From: Costus lasius
Lineage: Eukaryota; Streptophyta; Magnoliopsida; Zingiberales; Costaceae
DNA length: 64,000 nucleotides
Reading direction: 5' to 3'
NCBI GenBank assembly: GCA_027563935.2
Contig: CM050454.1
Span: 75,970,596 to 76,034,595, forward strand
This document shows positions 33,064 through 44,497 of the stretch, in pieces. How positions within the stretch are numbered: the first letter of the stretch is position 1; each line of letters opens with the position of its first letter. Made by a program: the position numbers and the translations under genes. Under the pieces are notes generated by a model. It saw nothing but the letters and a program-made list of their open reading frames with translations. It had not been told where the DNA came from and did not search any database.

Positions 33064-34766
33064 TGTTGGGGTATGCCCTTAAGGCTAATGTTTGAGGCCT
33101 TGGGATTGTAAAAGTATCATGTAATAAACTCTTATGTTTATAAAGGCATGGTTGTTATTCAGTTAAGCTACATTGTCTGCTGCAATATATGTTCTTCTGA
33201 ATAATGTCTCAAAGCTGTTCAGCTAGGCTGACATGCAGTTATGTCCTTAGTCGATGTATCTTGGTGAACATGAGACAGCCTTGATATGGTTAAGACTAAT
33301 ATGTGTTCTAATCTTATAGGATGCTTCGAGCATGGAATAAGATGTAGACTCATGGGTACATTGGATGTACTGGACAGACCCTACTAGGATATTCAATTGC
33401 TTGTCACAATGTGAATAATCCTTGTTTGCTACAAGTGGCACATCTCCTCTGACTTGAGATCACTTGTGTTTCTAAATGATGATTGTCATTGTTTTGAGGT
33501 AGTTCAATATCATTTGAAACATAATGATTATAGACTATCTTGGATAATGATCATGAGTCAGGTTAGGGCACTAGTGATAGACATAGGATTGCCGTCTCCT
33601 TGTTTAAGGAGTGTGGTGTTCTAAAGGGGCCCCCCCGGCTGAGATGATTGAGAAAGTGTATGGCCATACCCAGGTGACTGTGTTCATCTGATCTAATCAT
33701 GCTCATCATATTGGAGCTACAAGCTTGACACGCTTGTCCAATAAGAACATCCAGTGGCAAAGGAAATATGTATGCCTAGTGAAGCCTAGTGAAAAGGATT
33801 CACACTTGAGCTGTGTTTTGGGTGTAGTCTTGGAAGACTCTTTCCTTTATATCGGGAGACAGTGATGTGTTGCTAGATACCCCTCACTGATCGTGATAAT
33901 GTAAGTTATCGTTACCGACATTTAAAGGAAACCCTCAGGGTCGCACAATTTGATGATATGGCTTACTTAAGTCAGATCGTGTGGACTGAATTGTTTCGGT
34001 TCAGTTTAAAGGGATTTAAACTCTGATTGTAAGTGAGATCTGGTCTGATCATGTTTGATTGATTAGGGCTTGAGATCGGTAAGCTTCGATCGAGAGTGTT
34101 GATGCTAGATCGATCAGATCAGAAGCATCTGGAGATGAATGGTCAGATCTAGGACCTTAGGGTCTAATTCGATCTAGACTTAATGTTTGGGCTGATTTGG
34201 TTTGGTCATTGAACCAAACATCTTGAACCGGCTCATGGGTTGAGCGCAAGGTTCAGATGGGAGAAGAGAGTTGCGCATGGTTCACTTGGTGAACGCATAA
34301 CGCACGTAATCATGGCTTGCTATTTTGGGAACTCTCGGTCGGTTTTCAACGTGGGAACGTTTCCACGTTCACTTGCAACGCCTCCTCTCTATTCCTCTTG
34401 TGAATTCGCTCTTGGCATTAGACGACTCACGGCTGGTGGCGTGAAGGTTGACGATAAGAGGATTCGGCCAAATTTTCATCTCATCATCCCTCAAACGATC
34501 GAGGAAGCTTTGGAGCATTGCTAGCAGAAACCGCCCCAAAGAAGTAGGCCTTCTTCTTCTTGTGTGCGACAGCCTTTGGAGGAGATCTCTTTTGCTTTCT
34601 TCTTCCAAGACACCATCCAAGAGATGGCGACGGTATGGATCATTCTCACATCTATCTAAGTTGATCATATGCAATAGAAAGATCTTTGAAAGCCCTTCTT
34701 CCGCTTGCAAAATTTTATGCGCCACCCTAATAGGGTTTTCGCCCCCCTCTCGAAAGGGGTCCTTCA
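33064..34766 (+). repeat. 3' LTR of E3 (1703 bp)
   Basis: It starts TGTTGGGG and ends GGGGTCCTTCA, followed by the target-site copy ATATG. It is the unrearranged reference for the palindromic 5' LTR. Confidence 0.95.
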
Positions 34767-36346
34767 ATATGATCGACATAAATCGATTTCAAAGATCAGA
34801 GAAGAAATCATACCGATGCCATTGTATGGATGGCGACTTGGAAGCAGAGAGTGAAGTCGCTCTCCTCCAGAGAAGACGCACACAAGATGTGATCGCCTAC
34901 TCCCTTAGTGCTCCTTGTGCTAGCAAGGTTCTAAGGAGTCCTTGTCGTATGGAAGGGAAGAGAGAACCTTTTCTTTGCTTGGCGATTTGCTTCTTGTCGT
35001 CAACCCCAAAAACACTAGAATTAGAGAGCCACGCGATGAAGGAGCGACAATAGGCGTGAAGAGAAGCTATCGTGAGGCGTGGTCACGATTTGGAAACATG
35101 GTTTCCAAAAATAGTAAACCACTCTCTTCATGCGACCATGGGATTACCCCAAGCGCATACTCCTCTCCACTTGAACCATGCGCTCACTTGATGAGCTGGT
35201 TCAATTTCAGTTTGGTCCAAGACCAATTAACCCAAGCGATTTGGTCTAGATCACAATTAAACCCTATGGCTCCAGATCCAACCGTTCATCTCTTGATGCT
35301 CCTGATCTCACCGATCTAGCATCCATTCTCTCGATCGAAGCTTACCGATCTCAAGCCCTAATAAATCAAACATGATCAGACCAGATCTCACTTACAATCA
35401 GAGACTAAATCCCTTTAAACTGAACCCAAACAATTCAGTCCACACGATCTGACTTAAGTAAGCCATATCATCAAATTGTGCGACCCTAAGGGTTTCCTTT
35501 AAATGTCGGTAACGATAACTCACGTTATCACGATCAGTGAGGGGTATCTAGCAACACATCACTGTCTCCCGATATAAAGGAAAGAGTCTTCCAAGACTAC
35601 ACCCAAACAACAGCACAAGTGTGAATCAACTCACTAGGCATACATGATTCCTTTGCCACTGGATGTTCTTATTGGACAAGCGTGTCAAGCCTGTAGCTCC
35701 AATATGATGAGCATGATTAGAACAGATGAACATAGTCACCTGGGTATGGCCATACACTTTCTCAATCATCTCATCCAGGGGGGCCCCTTTAGAACATCAC
35801 ACTCCAATTAAGGAGACGGCAATCCTTTGTCTATCACTAGTGCCCTAACCTGACTCAAGCTCACCATCCAAGATAGTCTATAACCATTATGTTTCAAATG
35901 ATATTGAACTACCTCAAAACAATGACAATCATCATTTAGAAACACAAGTGATCTCAAGTCAGAGGACATGTGCCACTTGTTGCAATCAAGGATTATTCAC
36001 ATTGTGACAAGCAATTGAATATCCTAGTAGGGTCTGTCCAGTACATCCAATGTACCCATGAGTCTACATCTTATTCCATGCTCGAAGCATCCTATAAGAT
36101 TAGAACACATATTAGTCTCAATCATATCAAGGTTGTCTCATGTTCACCAAGATATCTCGACTAAGGACTTTACTGCATGTCAGCCCAGCTGAACAGCATT
36201 GAGACATTATTCAGAAGTATATGTATTGCAGCAGATAATATAACAAACTGAATAACAACCATTGCCTTTATAAACATAAGAGTTTATACATGATACTATT
36301 ACAATCCCAAGGCCTCAAACATTAGCCTTAAGGGCATACCCCAACA
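34767..36346 (-). repeat. 3' LTR of E4, inner part (continues from 25028)
   Basis: It resumes with the ATATG copy and runs to CCCCAACA, the reverse complement of the family A LTR start. Joined with 24930-25028 and counting ATATG once, the LTR is 1674 bp. Confidence 0.93.
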
Positions 36347-36357
36347 ATCTCCCACTT
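36347..36357 (-). other. Polypurine tract of E4
   Basis: The plus strand ATCTCCCACTT reads AAGTGGGAGAT on the element strand, adjacent to the LTR. Confidence 0.85.
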
Positions 36358-36366
36358 GCACTTAAT

Positions 36367-38665
36367 CTAATGGTTGAGAAATCTCAAACCCATATTATTA
36401 CAGTGCTTCTCATGCTTCTGCTGCGCCAGAGGCTTTGTAAGCGGGTCAGCCAGATTGTCATCTGTATGAACCTTGCAGACTTTGATCTCGCCACGATCAA
36501 TGATCTCCCGGATCAAGTGAAACCGTCTCTGTATGTGCTTGGACTTCTGGTGCGACCGTGGTTCCTTTGCCTGTGCGATTGCTCCAGTGTTATCACAGAA
36601 GATAACCAAAGGATCTGCACTCGAAGGAACAACACCAAGTTCTCTCACGAACTTACGAATCCACACTGCCTCCTTGGATGCTTCCGAGGCTGCAACATAC
36701 TCGGCTTCTGTTGTGGAATCAGCAACGATTGACTATTTGAAACTTTTCCACACCACTGCTCCTCCATTCAAGCTAAAAACATAGCCTGATTGCGATCGGA
36801 AATCATCCTGGTCCGACTGGAACGAAGCGTCAGTATATCCTTCAATACTGAGTTCTTCCTGACCACCATATATCAAGAACATATCTTTGGTCCTCCGAAG
36901 ATATTTTAAAATGTTCTTGACCGCAATCCAGTGCGCCAAACCTGGATTACTTTGGAATCGACTGGTCACGCTTAACCCGTAAGCGACGTCTGGGCGAGTA
37001 CACAACATCGCATACATAATGGACCCAATAGCCGAAGCATAAGGCGTATTGTCCATTTCATCTTTCTTAGTCTGTGTTTGTGGACACTGACTCTTCGAAA
37101 GATTCAGACCATGTCTGACTGGAAGATATCCTCTTTTAGAATTCTCTAAATGAAATCTCTCCAGGACTTTATCGATGTAAGTACTCTGGCACAGCCCGAG
37201 AAGCCTCTTAGATCTATCCCTGTAGATCTTTACACCTAATACATAGGCTGCTTCTCCTAAATCTTTCATCCGGAAACATTTCCTTAACCATGCTTTAACA
37301 GCATGCATTTCAGGAATATCATTTCCAATGATCAAGATATCATCGACGTAGAGGACTAGGAAAGTAATCACGCTCCCACTAAACCTCTTATATACACACG
37401 GGTCATCCTCGTTCTTGATGAAACCAAATTCAGAGATTGATTCATCAAAACGAATATTCCAGCTTCTCGATGCTTGTTTAAGTCCATAAATAGACTTCTT
37501 TAACTTGCATATTTTATGACGATCAGATGGATTAGTGAAACCTTCAGGTTGTGTCATATACACATCCTCCTGCAAATTTCCATTAAGGAAAGCAGTCTTC
37601 ACATCCATTTGCCAGATCTCATAATCATAATATGCTGCTATCGCGAAAAGAATCCGAATAGACTTAAACATAGCTACAGGTGAGAAAGTTTCATCATAAT
37701 CTATCCCGTAGATTTGTTTGAAACCTTTCGCAACTAGCCTGCCTTTATAGGTAACCACATTACCATCCATGTCAATCTTCTTCTTGAAGATCCATTTACA
37801 GCCTATAGGGATAACTCCCGGAGGCGGATCAACCAAATCCCAGACTTGGTTATCTGACATGGAGTCCATCTCGGCGCGCATAGCTTCAAGCCATCTCGCT
37901 GAATCCGGTCCACTGACCGCATCCGCATAAGTGAGGGGTTCATCATTATCAATGATGTAGACTCCGTCATAGCGCTCAGGCTGTCGACGGATCCTTCCCG
38001 ATCTTCGCGGTTCCCGTGATATCTGAGCCTCAGGTTGTTCAGTAACCTGATCTACCGGCTCAGGCTCATCCAACTGTGCTTGACTACTTTGTCCTTCCTC
38101 TGGATTCTCATCCAGCTTTATTTCTCTCCCACTGGCCTCTTGCAGAAGAAACTCCTTCTCAAGAAATATGGCCGTCCGAGCAACAAACACCTTGTTCTCT
38201 TTGGGATCGTAGAAATAATAACCCTTAGTTTCCTTAGGGTAACCGACAAAGATACATTTCTCAGATCTGCTCTCTAGTTTCCCAGAGGCGAGCTTTTTGA
38301 CATAAGCCTCGCAGCCCCAGATCCTGATAAATGTCAAGCTAGGCTGTTTCCCATACCATAATTCATATGGGGTCTTTGAAACTGCCTTGGATGGCACTCG
38401 GTTTAGTACCTTTGATGCTGTCTCCAGTGCAAATCCCCAAAAGGAGTAAGGTAGAGTAGCCTGACTCATCATAGAACGAACCATATCAAGTAACGTTCTA
38501 TTTCTCCTCTCAGACACACCATTCCATTGCGGTGTTCCTGGCGGAGTGAGCTGTGAGATAATCCCACACTCCTTCAGATAGTCAGTAAACGCATGACTTA
38601 GGTATTCTCCACCTCGATCAGAACGAAGTGCCTTGATATTTCGGCCAAGCTGATTCTGTACTTCA
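36367..38665 (-). pseudogene. pol: E4 pol, C-terminal two thirds (integrase core, RT, RNase H), one nonsense codon
   Basis: This is the second segment of E4 gag-pol; the first is at 50653-52243. E5 lies between them and broke the integrase at CTTCA (38661-38665). The segment holds the second catalytic aspartate and the glutamate of the integrase (SDRGGEYLS, GVSERRNRT), the RT with YVDDILII and the RNase H. A stop at 36733-36735 (TAG where sister copies have CAG, in WKSFK-Q) cuts off the last 120 or so residues of RNase H. The bases from 38666 up to 38709 belong to the E5 LTR, though the frame stays open there by chance. Confidence 0.92.
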
Positions 38666-40343
38666 TGAAGGGTCCCCTTCAAGAGGGAGCGAAACCCTAA
38701 AGGGCGCATGTATAATTTTGCAGCGGAAAAAGGGGTTTCTAGGGATCACTAGCATGATATATGATCAACTATAGAAAAGACCGATTGCAAACATCAAGAA
38801 GGTTCATACCATCGCCATTCTTTGGATGGTGTGTTGGAAGCAAAGATCGAAAGGGATCTTCTCCCTAGTTGACGCACACAAGATGAGGAATGGCTTCTCC
38901 TTGTCGTCTTTGTGCTAGCAAAGCTTCAAGGGTCCTTTGCGTGGAGGAGATGAGATCCTTTGGTGCTTGCCGAAAAAGCCTTCCTCTACACTCGTCGAGA
39001 GCGTTGTCACACGAGAGGGAAGAAGCCGTCAAGAGGTGATGAGAGGCGATAAGAGAGAACGTTCTTTTCAACGTGGAGGCGTTGCAATCCAAAAATAGCA
39101 ACCCATTACTCTTAACCGTTATGCGTTCACATGAAGTGAACCGCAACTCCTCTACACCATTCGAACCTTTGAACCAAGCGCTCACATGATGAGCCGGTTC
39201 AATTGAATTTGGTTCAAGACCAAATCAGCCCAAGCAATGGTCGATCTCATTGAATCTAAAGGTTCAAGATCTAACCGTTAATCTCTCGATGCTCTTGATC
39301 TCACCGATCTAGCATCAAATCTCTCGATCGAAGCTTACCGATCTCAAGCCCTAATCAATCAAACATGATCAGACCAGATCTCACTTACAATCAGAGTTTA
39401 AACTCCTTTAAACTGATCCTAAACAATTCAGTCCACACGATCTGACTTAAGTAAGCCATATCAACAAATTGTGCGACCCTAAGGGTTTCCTTTAAATGTC
39501 GGTAACGATAACTTACGTTATCACGATCAGTGAGGGGTATCTAGCAACACATCACTGTCTCCCGATATAAAGGAAAGAGTCTTCCAAGACTACACCCAAA
39601 CCACAGCACAAGTGTGAATCAACTCACTAGGCATACATGATTCCTTTGCCACTGGATGTTCATTATTGGACAAGCGTGTCAAGTCTGTAGCTCCAATATG
39701 ATGAGCATGATTAGATCAGATGAGCATAGTCACCTGGGTATGGCCATACACTATTCTCAATCATCTCATTCAGGGGGGCCCCTTTAGAACATCTCACTCC
39801 TTAAACAAGGAGACGGCAATCCTATATCTATCACTAGTGCCCTAACATGACTCATGATCATTATCCAAGATAGTCTATAACCATTATGTTTCAAATGATA
39901 TTGAACCACCTCAAAACAATGACAATCATCATTTAGAAACACAAGTGATCTCAAGTCAGAGGACATGTGCCACTTGTTGCAAACAAGGATTATTCACATT
40001 GTGACAAGCAATTGAATATCCTAGTAGGGTCTGTCCAGTACATCCAATGTACCCATGAGTCTACATCTTATTCCATGCTCGAAGCATCCTATAAGATTAG
40101 AACACATATTAGTCTCAATCATATCAAGGCTGTCTCATGTTCACCAAGATATCTCGACTAAGGACTTTACAGCATGTCAGCCTAGCTGAACAGCATTGAG
40201 ACATTATTCAGAAGCACACTTATTGCAGGAGACAATGTAACATACTGAATAACAACCATTGCCTTTATAAACATAAGAGTTTATACATGATACTGATACA
40301 ATCCCAAGGCCTCAAACATTAGCCTTAAGGGCATACCCCAACA
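38666..40343 (-). repeat. 3' LTR of E5 (1678 bp)
   Basis: It starts on the plus strand with TGAAGGGTCCCCTTCA, a perfect 16-base inverted repeat that includes the LTR terminus, and ends CCCCAACA. Confidence 0.95.
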
Positions 40344-40354
40344 ATCTCCCACTT
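40344..40354 (-). other. Polypurine tract of E5
   Basis: It reads AAGTGGGAGAT on the element strand, adjacent to the 3' LTR. Confidence 0.85.
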
Positions 40355-40363
40355 GCACTTAAT

Positions 40364-43300
40364 CTAATGGTTGAGAAATCTCAAACCCATATTATTACAG
40401 TGCTTCTCATGCTTCTGCTGCGCCAGAGGCTTGGTAAGCGGGTCAGCCAGATTGTCATCTGTATGAACCTTGTAGACTTTGATCTCGCCACGATCAATGA
40501 TCTCCCGGATCAAATGAAACCGTCTCTGTATGTGCTTGGACTTCTGGTGCGACCGTGGTTCCTTTGCTTGTGCGATTGCTCTAGTGTTATCACAAAAGAT
40601 AACCAAAGGATCTGCACTCGAAGGAACAACACCAAGTTCCTGAATGAACTTACGAATCCACACTGCCTCCTTGGATGCTTCCGAGGCTGCAACATACTCG
40701 GCTTCTGTTGTGGAATCAGCAATAGTTGACTGTTTGAAACTCTTCCACACCACCGCTCCTCCATTCAAGCTAAAAATATAGCCTGATTGCGATCGGAAAT
40801 CATCCTGGTCAGATTGGAATGAAGCGTCAGTATATCCTTCAATACTGAGTTCTTCCTGACCACCATATATCAAGAACATATCTTTGGTCCTCCGCAGATA
40901 TTTTAAAATGTTCTTGACTGTAATCCAGTGCGCCAATCCTGGATTACTTTGGAACCGACTGGTCACGCTTAACCCGTAAGCGACGTCTGGGCGAGTACAC
41001 AACATCGCATACATAATGGACCCAATAGCCGAAGCATAAGGCGTATTGTCCATTTCATCTTTCTCAGTCTGTGTTTGTGGACACTAACTCTTCGAAAGAT
41101 TCAGACCATGTCTGACTGGAAGATATCCTCTTTTAGAATTCTCTAAATGGAATCTCTCCAGGACCTTATCGATGTAAGTACTCTGGCACAGCCCGAGAAG
41201 CCTCTTAGATCTATCCCTGTAGATCTTCACACCTAATACATAGGCTGCTTCTCCTAGATCTTTCATCTGAAAATATTTCCTTAACCATGCTTTAACAGCA
41301 TGCAGTTCAGGAATATCGTTTCCAATGATTAAGATATCATCGACGTAGAGGACTAGGAAAGTAATCACGCTCCCACTAAACCTCTTATATACACACGGGT
41401 CATCTTCATTCTTGATGAAACCAAACTCAGAGATTGATTCATCAAAACGAATATTCCAGCTTCTAGATGCTTGCTTAAGTCCATAAATGGACTTCTTTAA
41501 CTTGCATATTTTATGACGATCTGATGGATTAGTGAAACCTTCTGGTTGTGTCATATACACATCCTCATCCAGATTTCCATTAAGGAAAGCTGTCTTCACA
41601 TCCATTTGCCAAATCTCATAATCATAATATGCTGCTATCGCGAAAAGAATCCGAATAGACTTGAACATGGCTACAGGAGAGAAAGTTTCATCATAATCTA
41701 TCCCGTAGATTTGTTTGAAACCTTTCGCAACTAGCCTGCCTTTATAGGTAACCACGTTACCATCCATGTCAATCTTCTTCTTGAAGATCCATTTACAGCC
41801 TATAGGGATTACTCCCGGAGGCGGATCAACCAAATCCCAGACTTGGTTATCTGACATGGAGTCCATCTCGGCGCGCATAGCTTCAAGCCATCTCGCTGAC
41901 TCCGGTCCACTGACCGCATCCGCATAAGTGAGGGGTTCATCATTGTCAATGATGTACACTCCGTCATAGCGCTCAGGCTGTCGACGGATCCTTCCCGATC
42001 TTCGCGGTTCCCGTGATATCTGAGCCTCAGGTTGTTCAGTAACCTGTTCTACCGGCTCAGGCTCATCCAACTGTGCTTGAGCACTTTGTCCTTCCTTTGG
42101 ATTCTCATCCAGCTTTATTTCTCTCCCACTGGCCTCTTGCAGAAGATACTCCTTCTCAAGAAATATGGCCGTCCGAGCAACAAATACTTTGTTCTCTTTG
42201 GGATCGTAGAAATAATAACCCTTAGTTTCCTTAGGGTAACCGACAAAGATACATTTCTCAGATCTGCTCTCTAGTTTCCCAGAGGCGAGCTTTTTGACAT
42301 AAGCCTCGCAGCCCCAGATCCTGATAAATGTCAAGCTCGGCTGTTTCCCATACCATAACTCATATGGCGTCTTTGAAACTGCCTTGGATGGCACTCGGTT
42401 TAGTACCTTTGCAGCTGTCTCCAGTGCAAATCCCCAAAAGGAGTAAGGTAGAGCAGTCTGACTCATCATAGAACGAACCATATCAAGTAACGTTCTATTT
42501 CTCCTCTCGGACACACCATTCCATTGCGGTGTTCCTGGCGGAGTGAGCTGTGAGATAATCCCACACTCCTTCAGATAGTCAGTAAACGAATGACTCAAGT
42601 ATTCTCCACCTCGATCAGAACGAAGTGCCTTGATATTTCGGCCTAGCTGATTTTGTACTTCATTCTTGAACTCTTTGAACTTGTCAAAAGATTCACTCTT
42701 ATGTCTCATCAGATAGACATAACCGTACCTACTGAAATCATCAGTGAAGGTGATGAAGTATTGATAGCCACCTCTGGCATGTTTACTAAATGGCCCACAC
42801 ACATCACTGTGTATAAGGTCAAGTAAACCTGAAGCCCTTTGACCTTTATAAGGAAAAGGTGACTTCGTCATTTTACCCATTAAACAAGCTTTGCATGTAT
42901 CAATCTCCTCAAAGGAGAATGATCCCAGCAGTCCATTATCTTGCAACCGCTTGATGCGTTTCTCGTTAATATGGCCTAAACGACTATGCCATAACAAGGT
43001 GCTGTCATCAGCATACTTGGCTTTCTTATTATCAATAGTTTGTATAGAACATTCCATGTCCAACATGTATAACCCATTGTTAATTGAACCAGTAGCATAA
43101 ACAATATTATCAAGAGTAAGATAACACTTTGAAATCTTGCATTCAAAGGAAAACCCTTTCCTGACAAGAGCAGGAATAGAGATAATATTTTTGGTAATAC
43201 TGGGTACAAAGTAACAATTGTTTAATTCTAATACAATGCCAGATGGTAATGAGATGTAATATTCCCCTACAGCAACAGCAGCAACCCGTGCCCCGTTTCC

Positions 43301-44248
43301 AACTCGTAGGTCCACCTCATGCTGTCCCACCTGTCTTCTTCTCTTGAGTTCCTGTACATTTGAACAAATGTGAACTCCACATGCAGTGTCCAACACCCAT
43401 GATATAGAAGAAGATGATATCATGACTTCAGTCACAAATATACCTGAGCCAGAAGCGATGCTTCCCTTCTTGTCTCCTTGGAGCGCTTTATAGTCCTTTT
43501 TCTAGTGACCTAGCTGGCCACAGTGGAAACACCTGTATTCCTTTGACCGCTTAACTTTTTGCTTCAGAGCCTTGCTGTAACTCTTGACAGGGGCCTTGCC
43601 CTTCTTCCCCTTCTTCTTGTTCCTAGAAGGAACCATTAAGACAGAGGTCGAAGGCTTTCCCTTCAGAGTCTCCTCAGTAGTCAAGAGCATATTCAGCAGC
43701 TCTGCCGGAGTACAGTCGATTTTGTTCATATTAAAGTTAATGATGAATGCATCGAAAGAGGGCGGGAGAGACTGCAGAATAATGTCTACAGCAAGCTCCT
43801 GATTGATGGTATGCCCCAGTTTCTCTAGAGCCTCCTTGTGCCCAATCATCTTGAGCACGTGAGCTCCCACTGGGCTCCCTTCAGCCAGTTTGCTCTGAAA
43901 GAAAAGCTTGGTCAGATTATAGCGTTCAGTCCTCGCCTGTGCAGCATACAGCATCTTGAGGTTCGCTATAATCTCTATAGCCGACATATCCTCATGCTGA
44001 CGCTGCAGCGGTGGCGTCATAGACGCTAGCATCAGGCAAGCGACATCAATGCTATCATTGACTTGCTTTTCATAAGCTTCACGAACCGCCCTTGCGGCGT
44101 TCGCAGCGGGTTGAGGCGGCACAGCCGACTCGAGGACATACAGTTTCCTCTCTGCCTTAAGAACGATCTTAAGGTGTCCAAACCAGTCTGAGAAGTTTGG
44201 CCCAGCAAACTTCTCCCTTTCCAGTAGGGATCGCACATTGAAGCTCAT
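40364..44248 (-). pseudogene. gag-pol: E5 gag-pol polyprotein with two nonsense codons
   Basis: The ATG at 44248 opens MSFNVRSLLEREKF and the frame runs to LRFLNH at 40364, about 1290 residues. TAG at 43502-43504 replaces the tryptophan of the zinc knuckle (CGQLGH-W). TAG at 41084-41086 replaces a glutamine (SKS-Q-CPQ) after the RT. Between these the protease (WVLDTACG), integrase (HSDVCGPF, SDRGGEYLS, GVSERRNRT) and RT (YVDDILII) are intact, and RNase H follows the second stop. A cysteine of the KDC part of the knuckle has also become tyrosine. Translation would yield gag only. Confidence 0.93.
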
Positions 44249-44497
44249 GGTGTTCGTTGCTGCAGGAATCTACAACAATGCAAGAACAGCAAGGTCAGTA
44301 TCAATGTAGAGAATCAATCCAGGACTTAAGAAAGATTCTTTTCTCACTATTTTATCTGGCTGAAAAATCCAGCAAAAACAGCCCGAAAGAGTAGAACTCT
44401 TTTAGTGAGATGGGATCCAGATTTCATACTTGGTCTCCGCGTCCCGCTCAGGCGAGATAAGATGCACAGAGAGTACAAGCACTAATCTCTGGTAGGC
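44249..44497 (-). other. Leader of E5, gag-proximal part
   Basis: This noncoding stretch continues beyond S2 at 47406. It contains leader hairpin 3 at 44442-44457. It ends at TAGGC, the target site of S2. Confidence 0.8.

Larger units (their letters stand above)
25029..34766 (+). mobile_element. E3: complete copia family A element with ATATG target-site duplication
   Basis: ATATG at 25024-25028 and again at 34767-34771 flanks the element exactly. It has two LTRs, a primer-binding site, leader, gag-pol and polypurine tract. Apart from a 601-bp palindromic gain in the 5' LTR, I count about four differences between the two LTRs, so the insertion is recent. Without that gain the element is about 9.1 kb, matching E5 without S2. 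Confidence 0.96.

Noticed and set aside
33247..33441. Conserved 64-codon antisense frame (MPLVANKDYSHC...) in seven family A LTRs
   Set aside because: LTR copies are highly similar, so the frame is kept by descent. The differences among E1, E3, E4 and E6 mostly change the amino acid, giving no sign of selection on a protein, and E2 lacks it.
38666..38709. Apparent N-terminus MRPLGFRSLLKGTL of a 658-codon pol protein
   Set aside because: These codons are E5 LTR sequence read through in frame; the true upstream part of the gene is at 50653-52243.
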